Of a DNA stretch of 11,783 bases, positions 6,522-11,783 are shown piece after piece. The first letter of the stretch is position 1. Each line of letters opens with the position of its first letter. Source of the DNA: Candidatus Hecatellales archaeon ex4484_218 (lineage in GTDB: Archaea > Thermoproteota > Bathyarchaeia > Hecatellales > Hecatellaceae); NCBI GenBank assembly GCA_002254975.1, contig NJEB01000003.1, forward strand, positions 1 to 11,783, given 5' to 3'. The notes under the pieces are model-generated. The model was not told where the DNA came from and did no database searches. It saw only the letters and a program-made list of their open reading frames with translations. Both the position numbers and the translations under genes were made by a program.

Positions 6522-8176
6522 GATGATAAAGTTGCTCCTTTACTTGCTGAACCAACTATTTTTGAGTATCTGGAAAGATATCCTTTAACAATTTTAGGTT
6601 TTGGTGGTTCCCATTTTTTAAGTCTTTCAGCTATTTCTTCTTTTGAAACTTGTAGATTTAATTTTCTTTTTGGAATATCAATTTCAATTTTATCTTCATC
6701 TTTAACAATTGCTATGGGTCCTCCAACCATTGCTTCAGGTGAAACATGTCCTATACATGGTCCTCTTGTTGCTCCTGAGAATCTTCCATCTGTTATAAGG
6801 GCTACTTTTTCCAAACCTAAACCTTTAATAGCTGAGGTTGCACCTAGCATTTCCCTCATCCCAGGTCCACCTTTAGGACCTTCATACCGGATAACAACAA
6901 CATCACCATCAGAAATTTTTCCCTCAATAATGGCTTTAACAGCATCCTCCTCACAATCATAAACTTTAGCTGTTCCTGTAAACTTTAACATTTCAGGATT
7001 TACAGCAGATTGTTTTACAACAGCTCCTTCAGGTGCTAAACTTCCTTTAAGAATGGCTATTCCACCCTCCTTATGGATAGGGTTTTCTATTGAATGTATA
7101 ACTTCTTCCCGGTAAACTACAGCATCCTTAATGTTTTCACCTAAAGTTTTTCCTGTTACAGTTAAACAGTTTAAGTGGAGATGATTTGATATTTGTTTCA
7201 TTAAGGCTGGAATTCCACCTGCCTCATGTAAGTCTTTAACATAATAAGGCCCAGCCGGGTTAAGGTTTGTTAAATGGGGGATTTTTCTACTTAACTCATC
7301 AAATTTTTCTAGAGGGAGCTCTATTTCAGCCTCATAAGCTATTGCTGGTAAATGTAGAATTGTGTTGGTTGAGCCTCCTAAAGCCATATCAACCATAATT
7401 GCATTTTCAAAAGCTTCCTTAGTCATAATTTTTCTTGCTGTAATATTGTTTTTTAAAAGCCAAACAATTTTTCTTCCTGCTTCTTTAGCCATTTTAACCT
7501 TATCAGAATGAATAGCTGGTGTTGTTCCACTATAAGGTAAAGACATACCTAAGGCTTCAGTCAAACATTGCATGGTGTTTGCTGTGTATAAACCTGAACA
7601 TGAACCAGCACCTGGACATGCACAATCTTCCAGCTTTTTAAGTTCATCAAAACTTATTTTTCCTTTTTCAGCTGCAGCAGCAGCCTCAAACAGATGGGAT
7701 AATCCTACCCATTCACCTTTAAACCATCCTGGGAGCATAGGTCCACCAGTTACAAAGATAGTTGGTAGGTTAAGCCTACATGCAGCCATAAGCATTCCTG
7801 GAATAATCTTGTCACAACCACAAACACAAACCATCGCATCAAAACAGTGAGCATTAATCATCAGTTCAACAGAATCAGCTATAAGGTCTCTGCTTGGAAG
7901 GGAATTTCTCATACCCGGATGAGCCATAGCTATTCCATCACAAATAGCTATAGTGTTAAATTCAAGAGGAGTTCCTCCAGCCTCATAAATTCCGCCTTTT
8001 ACAGCTTCAGCCAACCTATTTAAATGAATATGACCTGGAACAATTTCATTCCAAGAATTAACAACAGCAATTAAAGGTTTTTTTAAATCCTCATCACTTA
8101 AACCAGCAGCTTTAAACAATCCTCGATGAGGAGTTCTTTCAACCCCAACCCTAACAATTTCACTTCTAAATTTCAA
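6518..8176 (-). CDS. ilvD: Dihydroxy-acid dehydratase, branched-chain amino acid synthesis
   Basis: A 552-residue full-length IlvD/Edd-family protein. It converts 2,3-dihydroxy-isovalerate and 2,3-dihydroxy-3-methylvalerate to the 2-keto acids that lead to valine, leucine and isoleucine. Landmarks are [11 protein letters not shown] (39-49), [11 protein letters not shown] (79-89), GCDKIIPGM (120-128), [16 protein letters not shown] (187-202), GGSTNT (267-272) and [22 protein letters not shown] (461-482). The first segment has PGH where [2Fe-2S] enzymes have a cysteine (PCN), as in the E. coli type; this implies the oxygen-sensitive [4Fe-4S] form. The start is TTG at 8176. An in-frame stop lies seven codons upstream, and GGTG is placed 7 bases before the TTG. 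The gene stands apart from the upstream serA-like gene behind a long structured leader. Confidence 0.95.
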   Translation of the reverse strand: MKFRSEIVRVGVERTPHRGLFKAAGLSDEDLKKPLIAVVNSWNEIVPGHIHLNRLAEAVKGGIYEAGGTPLEFNTIAICDGIAMAHPGMRNSLPSRDLIADSVELMINAHCFDAMVCVCGCDKIIPGMLMAACRLNLPTIFVTGGPMLPGWFKGEWVGLSHLFEAAAAAEKGKISFDELKKLEDCACPGAGSCSGLYTANTMQCLTEALGMSLPYSGTTPAIHSDKVKMAKEAGRKIVWLLKNNITARKIMTKEAFENAIMVDMALGGSTNTILHLPAIAYEAEIELPLEKFDELSRKIPHLTNLNPAGPYYVKDLHEAGGIPALMKQISNHLHLNCLTVTGKTLGENIKDAVVYREEVIHSIENPIHKEGGIAILKGSLAPEGAVVKQSAVNPEMLKFTGTAKVYDCEEDAVKAIIEGKISDGDVVVIRYEGPKGGPGMREMLGATSAIKGLGLEKVALITDGRFSGATRGPCIGHVSPEAMVGGPIAIVKDEDKIEIDIPKRKLNLQVSKEEIAERLKKWEPPKPKIVKGYLSRYSKIVGSASKGATLSS

Positions 8177-8195
8177 ACCTAAACACCAAAACCAT
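8166..8195 (-). other. Possible nine-codon leader frame overlapping the ilvD start
   Basis: An ATG at 8195 opens the frame M-V-L-V-F-R-F-E-I and stops (TAG) at 8168-8166, out of frame with ilvD and overlapping its TTG start by 11 bases. Four of nine residues are branched-chain amino acids, the products of the pathway. No Shine-Dalgarno is visible before it, and the frame is short enough to be chance. Confidence 0.2.
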
Positions 8196-8259
8196 TAAAT
8201 GATATTAGTCTTAATTAAGCTTGATACCACTAACACTTTTAATAGGGATAATCCTAATC

Positions 8260-8291
8260 AAATAGGAAACCTTCTTTAGGCTTACCTATTT
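8260..8291 (-). promoter_or_regulatory. Bulged hairpin in the ilvD leader
   Basis: On the minus strand, AAATAGG (8291-8285) pairs with CCTATTT (8266-8260), 7 base pairs. After one bulged T (8284), AAGCCT (8283-8278) pairs with AGGTTT (8272-8267), closing an AAAGA loop. The inner stem needs a G-U pair that becomes an A-C mismatch on the opposite strand. The structure is therefore better formed as minus-strand RNA, the ilvD direction. Confidence 0.55.
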
Positions 8292-8301
8292 TTCATCCTC
8301 T

Positions 8302-8353
8302 CATTTGTAGGACCTATGTCCCATTAGTTTTTAAAAAACTATGGTCACAAATG
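8302..8353 (-). promoter_or_regulatory. Three-way-junction RNA fold in the ilvD leader
   Basis: On the minus strand, CATTTGT (8353-8347) closes with ACAAATG (8308-8302). Inside sit two hairpins. One is CCAT-AGTTT...AAACT-ATGG (8344-8321, with one bulged A); the other is GGAC-ATAG-GTCC (8321-8310), which competes with the first for G8321. The geometry resembles riboswitch-type junctions but matches none I know. Several pairs are A-T, so the stability of the long arm is moderate. Confidence 0.45.
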
Positions 8354-8368
8354 GACTTAAAGACCATT

Positions 8369-8376
8369 AAAAAAAA
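8369..8376 (-). terminator. U-tract, possible terminator of the GTPase/serA unit
   Basis: Eight consecutive T on the minus strand, about 92 bases past the serA-like stop. Archaeal termination commonly uses U-rich tracts without a hairpin. Both TATA-like boxes for ilvD lie upstream of it, so it would also sit early in the ilvD transcript, which makes the terminator reading uncertain. Confidence 0.3.
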
Positions 8377-8467
8377 TTTAACTTAAGAATCGTAGATTTT
8401 GTGGTTTTTATAGGTAAGCAAATTTTTTCGTTTATAAATATGTTCTTAGACTTGGGTAAAAGGTTTT

Positions 8468-9448
8468 TTACTTTTTTTCTTTAAGAAATTTTAAGATTTT
8501 TTCAGCTATTTGGATGCTTGCCTCTTTTTGGGCTTCTTTTGTTTGTGCTCCAATATGGGGTGTACATACAACATTGGGTAGGTTAAGCATTTCAAGATTT
8601 TTGGGCGGTTCAACCTCATAAACATCTAAACCTACAGCAGAAATTTTTTCTGATTTTAAAGCTTCATATAAGGCTTTTTCATCAATTAAAGCTCCTCTAG
8701 CAGTATTTATTAGGATAGGTTTTCTTTTCATCAACGAAAATTCTTTTTCACCGATTAGATGTTTTGTTTTTTCTGTTAAGGGAACATGAAGACTTATAAC
8801 ATCAGAGTTGGTTAAAAGTTCCTCAAAAGAAACTATTGAACCTTCAAACTCATTTAAGGCTTTTAATCTTTCTTCGGTTGAAACAGCATCCTCCAAAAAT
8901 TCCTCCATAATTTCTTCTGTTTGTTTGTTGAAAGCAACATCATAAACAAGTATTTTCATCCCTAAAGCTTTAGCCATTTTTGCAACTTTTATTCCTATTC
9001 TTCCAAATCCAATTATCCCAAGAGTTTTTCCTTGAAGTTGAGAACCCATAAAAACATTTTTTTCCCATTTTCCTTCTTTAACTGTTTGACTTGCTAAAGC
9101 TATTTTTCTTGCAGCTGTAATCATTAAACCTATGGTTAATTCTGCAACAGATTGGCTTGTTGCTTTAGGTGTGCTTAAAACCTTAATTCCCAACCTTTTT
9201 GCAGTTAAAATATCAATATTATCTAAGCCAACACCAACCCTACCAACAAATTTTAAGTTAGATGCTTTTTCCATAATTTTTCCAGTTATCTTGGTTTTAC
9301 TTCTAACAATAATCCCATCATAATCTTTAACAATTTTTTCCAATTCATCTTGAGTTAAATTTAATTTTAAATCAACAGTTATTCCAGCTTCCCTTAAAAT
9401 TTTTATTCCATCTTCGTGGATAGGGTCGCAAACCAAAATTTTAACCAT
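8468..9448 (-). CDS. serA: D-2-hydroxyacid dehydrogenase, probable phosphoglycerate dehydrogenase (short form)
   Basis: A 326-residue NAD-dependent dehydrogenase. The N-terminal domain opens with MVKILVCDPIHEDG. GRVGVGLDNID (70-80) leads to the dinucleotide motif GFGRIG (147-152). Catalytic R251 (NTARGA), E280 (VYEVEPP) and H298 (CTPHIGAQ) are all present. The best match is D-3-phosphoglycerate dehydrogenase, first step of serine synthesis, in the short form lacking the C-terminal ACT and ASB domains. Glyoxylate or other 2-hydroxyacid reductases are alternatives. An acidic insert of roughly 20 residues (within 173-203) follows the NAD-binding strand. ATG at 9448 is chosen because GGTGA sits five bases upstream; a GTG at 9469 would overlap the GTPase gene. 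The gene follows that gene by 13 bases, clearly in the same operon. Confidence 0.85.
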   Translation of the reverse strand: MVKILVCDPIHEDGIKILREAGITVDLKLNLTQDELEKIVKDYDGIIVRSKTKITGKIMEKASNLKFVGRVGVGLDNIDILTAKRLGIKVLSTPKATSQSVAELTIGLMITAARKIALASQTVKEGKWEKNVFMGSQLQGKTLGIIGFGRIGIKVAKMAKALGMKILVYDVAFNKQTEEIMEEFLEDAVSTEERLKALNEFEGSIVSFEELLTNSDVISLHVPLTEKTKHLIGEKEFSLMKRKPILINTARGALIDEKALYEALKSEKISAVGLDVYEVEPPKNLEMLNLPNVVCTPHIGAQTKEAQKEASIQIAEKILKFLKEKK

Positions 9449-9461
9449 AAATTTCACCTTT

Positions 9462-10670
9462 TTAACCACGACTTTTAGCTGAAACTATTTTTATGATGTC
9501 CCCATGTTTTATCATGTAATCTTCCCCAACCCGTTTTTTTCCTTTAACTTCAACTGCATATATGAAGTTTTCACCAAGCTCCGTGTGAATCATGTATGCA
9601 AACTCTTTAACAGTTGTTCCTTTAGGGATAAGATAACAATCAGGTAAAACTCTTCCTTCATGGTCTGTAAACTTATTTTCATCCTCAACTGGATAAACAG
9701 CAATCATACCCAGCAAATTAAAAAGTGAAAAATTTATTGCATTCTGAACACCAGTTGAACCAAATCTATCCAAAACTTTTTCCTTAACCATGTTTAAAGC
9801 TGAAAACTGTTTTTCAGTTAATTTTTTTTCATCTAAAATTTTAAATTCATGGTTTCCAGGTTTATAGTCGATTAAACCTTTTTCTGAAGCTCTTCTTAAT
9901 ACAAGTTCAGCTTCAGCTGAACATGGAATAACCGGGTAACCTGTTTCTTTTAATCTTCCAATGTTTTCCTCAGCTTGAGGTAGGTCAACCTTATTTGCAA
10001 CAATCAAAATTGGTTTAGATGTTTTTCTAAGTTTTTCTGCAAAAATTTTTAGGTTTTCATCAGTCCATTGGGTTGGTTTTTTAGATTTAAAATCTAAACT
10101 TTCCAAAACTTGAACAATAAAATGTTTTTTAATTTGAAGACCAGCAAGTTTTTCAGCTAAAACTGAAGCTAAATCTTCTCTTAAAGTTTCAGTTTTTCTT
10201 GCAAGTTTATCCCAGTCTTTTTTTAAAATTTGAAAAATCCACATATCAAATTCTTCTTCCAAAAATTTTAGGTCTTTAACAGGGTCTCCCAGCCCAGGTT
10301 TACAAGGTCTTCCTTCTTCATCAGTTGAACCTGCAGCATCCAAAATTAGTAAAAGTACATCAGCTTTCCTAATTTCATCTAAAAATTGGTTTCCTAAACC
10401 TCTACCTTTCCATGCACCAGGAACAAGCCCTGGACAATCAACAAGTTTTACTGGAATATATCTTACCCCATCTATACATTGAGAGTTTACAGGGTTATCT
10501 TGAATTTTAAGCTCCCTACATACACAGTTTGTTGATGCATAGGTTACTCCAATATTGGCTTTTTTTGTTGTAAAAGGATAACTTGCAATAGGAACTGTAG
10601 CGAGGGTTGCTGCTGAGAAAAAGGTACTTTTTCCCACGTTTGGTTTACCGGTTAAGCCTATCATAACCAT
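9462..10670 (-). CDS. Obg/YchF-related GTPase with TGS domain (archaeal Ygr210 type)
   Basis: A 402-residue GTPase. G1 is GKPNVGKS (8-15), switch I is around YPFTT (31-35), G3 is DCPGL (78-82), G4 is NKVD (226-229) and G5 is CSA (250-252). A TGS domain closes the protein (about 321-398). The G4 motif NKVD indicates guanine specificity, unlike OLA1/YchF proper (NxxE). Family members are associated with ribosomes or translation factors; the precise role is unknown. Cysteines cluster at 49, 51 and 65, an insertion typical of the archaeal/Ygr210 branch. The start is ATG at 10670 with GGTTGA seven bases upstream; ATG at 10664 is equally family-like. It is the first gene of a unit with the serA-like gene. 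Confidence 0.9.
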   Translation of the reverse strand: MVMIGLTGKPNVGKSTFFSAATLATVPIASYPFTTKKANIGVTYASTNCVCRELKIQDNPVNSQCIDGVRYIPVKLVDCPGLVPGAWKGRGLGNQFLDEIRKADVLLLILDAAGSTDEEGRPCKPGLGDPVKDLKFLEEEFDMWIFQILKKDWDKLARKTETLREDLASVLAEKLAGLQIKKHFIVQVLESLDFKSKKPTQWTDENLKIFAEKLRKTSKPILIVANKVDLPQAEENIGRLKETGYPVIPCSAEAELVLRRASEKGLIDYKPGNHEFKILDEKKLTEKQFSALNMVKEKVLDRFGSTGVQNAINFSLFNLLGMIAVYPVEDENKFTDHEGRVLPDCYLIPKGTTVKEFAYMIHTELGENFIYAVEVKGKKRVGEDYMIKHGDIIKIVSAKSRG

Positions 10671-10737
10671 TCTTAATTCAACCAGGCTACCTTAAATTTA
10701 GGTAAAACAAAAAAATAAAAACGTTTTTAGGCTTATG
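10671..10737 (-). promoter_or_regulatory. Terminator and promoter region between radical SAM and GTPase genes
   Basis: On the minus strand, a T-rich run (10728-10703) just past the radical SAM stop is a likely U-tract terminator. It begins inside a perfect 14-base palindrome, TAAAAACGTTTTTA (10716-10729). Next comes CTAAATTTAAGG (10702-10691), a TATA-like element flanked by TACCT and AGGTA arms, then GGTTGA before the GTPase start. Assignment is by eye. Confidence 0.4.
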
Positions 10738-11783
10738 TCAATTTTTGAGCATGTTAAAATATTCTTTAACCAAGATTTCCCTGTTTATACCAACATCAAT
10801 CGCATTCCATGAAGGTTTTTCTTCTGGTTTGGGTGGGTTTAAAAGTTTTTCAAAAGTTAAACCTTCTTCTTTTAAAGCTTTCCGCCAACCACCCAACCCT
10901 CCACCATACAATACAACCTTAAAAATAATTTTTCCAAGTTTTTCATCCCCGATAGATAAAGCCGCCTGAATTTGGGCATGTTTAGGGTTTAACCCTTCAA
11001 ACCTAAATCTTCCATTTTTGAGGTGTTTTCTAATTTTTTTGTAGGTTTCCTCAAAATATTTTACAGGTTTAATTTTGTAAAATTGGAGGGGTGTATGTGG
11101 TTTAGGTATAAGTGGGTTTATACTTAACCTAACAGAATCTTTACCAAAACCAAGGTCAGCGATTTGCTTGGAAAGTCTAACAATAGATTCTAAATCTTCA
11201 TCTTTCTCGTTTGGTAAACCAACAATAAAATAAAGTTTTAAATTTTTCACTCCAGCCTCCAAAGCCATCTTTGAAACTTCAACAACCTTCCTATTAGAAA
11301 AAGGTTTTCCAATGGTTTTTCTAAGTTTTTCACATCCAGCTTCCGGAGCTAAAGTTACAGTTTTTTCTCCACCTTTAACCAAACATTCAAAAAGTTTTTT
11401 ATCTACAAAATCAACAGCCAAGGCTGAAACTGAAATTTTAAGTTTAAGTTCTTCAACAACATATTCACATAATTCTTTAAGTTTAGGATAATAGGCTATT
11501 CCAGCACCAATCAAAGTAACTTTTGAAACACCAGTATATTTTACACCTTCAACAATTATTTCTTTAAGCTTTTTTAAACTTCTACTTCTAACTGGAGAAG
11601 CTATATGACTAATAAGACAAAACCTACAATTTCTTGGACAGCCTCTAACAACCTCAACCAAAAAAGTTTTACCAAAAATAGGCATATAGGGGCTGTTTTC
11701 ATCAACCTCCGGAACTATTTGAGCTATAGGATGAGGAGCATCATCCAAATTTTTAATCCAAACTTTTTTTGCAAATTTACCCT
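10738..11783 (-). CDS. Radical SAM enzyme (3' part; gene continues beyond the window)
   Basis: The reading frame is open to the window edge, giving 347 visible residues with no start codon required inside; the TTG at 11748 is an internal leucine (context K-V-W-I-K-N-L-D-D). The radical SAM cluster motif CPRNCRFC lies at about residues 48-55 from the edge, preceded by FLVEVVRG. A TIM-barrel with VTLIGAG, LAPEAGCE, LYFIVGLPNEKDED and SINPLIPKPHTPLQ follows. It resembles the archaeal B12-binding/radical SAM group in which an N-terminal domain of about 200 residues precedes the barrel; that part is off the window. The reaction is unknown. It ends in TGA with a T-rich tract downstream. Confidence 0.85.
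   Translation of the reverse strand, partial: GKFAKKVWIKNLDDAPHPIAQIVPEVDENSPYMPIFGKTFLVEVVRGCPRNCRFCLISHIASPVRSRSLKKLKEIIVEGVKYTGVSKVTLIGAGIAYYPKLKELCEYVVEELKLKISVSALAVDFVDKKLFECLVKGGEKTVTLAPEAGCEKLRKTIGKPFSNRKVVEVSKMALEAGVKNLKLYFIVGLPNEKDEDLESIVRLSKQIADLGFGKDSVRLSINPLIPKPHTPLQFYKIKPVKYFEETYKKIRKHLKNGRFRFEGLNPKHAQIQAALSIGDEKLGKIIFKVVLYGGGLGGWRKALKEEGLTFEKLLNPPKPEEKPSWNAIDVGINREILVKEYFNMLKN

Larger units (their letters stand above)
8177..8467 (-). promoter_or_regulatory. ilvD promoter and structured 5' leader
   Basis: This 291-base stretch has no gene of its own. Reading the minus strand from the serA-like stop, TATA-like boxes are TATTTATAAA (8440-8431) and CTATAAAAA (8412-8404), predicting starts near 8409 or 8381. 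A U8 tract follows at 8376-8369, then a three-way-junction fold (8353-8302), a bulged hairpin (8291-8260) and finally the GGTG ribosome site (8187-8184). It does not look like tRNA, 5S, SRP or RNase P RNA. The simplest reading is a regulated ilvD leader; a separate small RNA is the alternative. Confidence 0.5.

Noticed and set aside
6714..7850. Plus-strand frames antisense to ilvD.
   Set aside because: They are complement shadows of a well-conserved gene, rich in Ser/Pro and without recognisable domains.
8282..8296. Four-codon frame M-K-N-R-stop on the minus strand within the ilvD leader, right after GAGG.
   Set aside because: GAGG directly abuts the ATG, too close to act as a ribosome site, and the codons have no link to the pathway.
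8285..8310. Possible box C/D small RNA (AGGATGA resembles a C box on the minus strand).
   Set aside because: The match to RUGAUGA is imperfect and no CUGA D box lies at a suitable distance.
8177..8467. tRNA, 5S, SRP or RNase P RNA gene in the long intergenic region.
   Set aside because: The region is as AT-rich as its surroundings, with no T-loop GGTTCGAATCC-like block, no CCA-type acceptor stem and no SRP or RNase P signature.
10716..10729. Perfect palindrome TAAAAACGTTTTTA as an operator.
   Set aside because: It merges into a T-rich run just past the radical SAM stop. A terminator context explains it more simply, although a regulator site is not excluded.

Overview
The window looks like a chromosomal segment of a low-GC archaeon (about one third GC by eye). 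The archaeal signs are a RadB-type RecA-fold ATPase, a helix-turn-helix/CBS regulator, a FUN14 protein, a DUF763 protein, a Ygr210-type TGS GTPase, TATA-like boxes instead of -35/-10 promoters, GGTGA/GGAGG ribosome binding sites and frequent TTG starts. An anaerobic lifestyle is plausible: the dihydroxy-acid dehydratase is of the [4Fe-4S] type and a radical SAM enzyme is present. I cannot fix the phylum; a deep TACK-type (Bathyarchaeia-like) or euryarchaeal lineage would fit. I see no insertion sequence, tRNA, rRNA, CRISPR array or phage gene.

Layout, left to right. A plus-strand EamA/DMT transporter (113-985) meets, tail to tail, a minus-strand pair: an HTH-CBS regulator followed by radB, overlapping by 14 bases (2277-993). 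Upstream of that pair, on the same strand, is a small FUN14 membrane protein (2650-2336). It diverges from a plus-strand PPP-family protein phosphatase (2735-3685). The phosphatase ends 8 bases from a minus-strand pair, an AP-endonuclease-IV-like TIM barrel protein and a DUF763 protein (5664-3694). That pair shares a 125-base divergent control region, carrying two tandem palindromes, with a CPBP membrane protease (5790-6521). The protease stop overlaps the stop of ilvD (8176-6518). A 291-base leader/intergenic region separates ilvD from a two-gene unit, GTPase then 2-hydroxyacid dehydrogenase (10670-8468). The right edge is the 3' part of a radical SAM gene (from 10738, running off the window).

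Functionally this is mostly ordinary archaeal housekeeping: branched-chain amino acid synthesis (ilvD), probable serine synthesis (serA-like), a ribosome-associated type of GTPase, and DNA-repair-flavoured genes (radB, the endonuclease-IV-like protein, and DUF763 with a helix-hairpin-helix). The noteworthy material is regulatory. It includes a hairpin that buries the Shine-Dalgarno sequence of the transporter, an apparent autoregulatory operator of the HTH-CBS gene, and tandem TTTTTCGAAAAA palindromes at a divergent promoter. Above all, the ilvD leader can fold into a three-way junction plus a second hairpin, with competing pairings and a tiny reading frame rich in branched-chain codons overlapping the ilvD start. 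That leader is the best candidate here for something undescribed.
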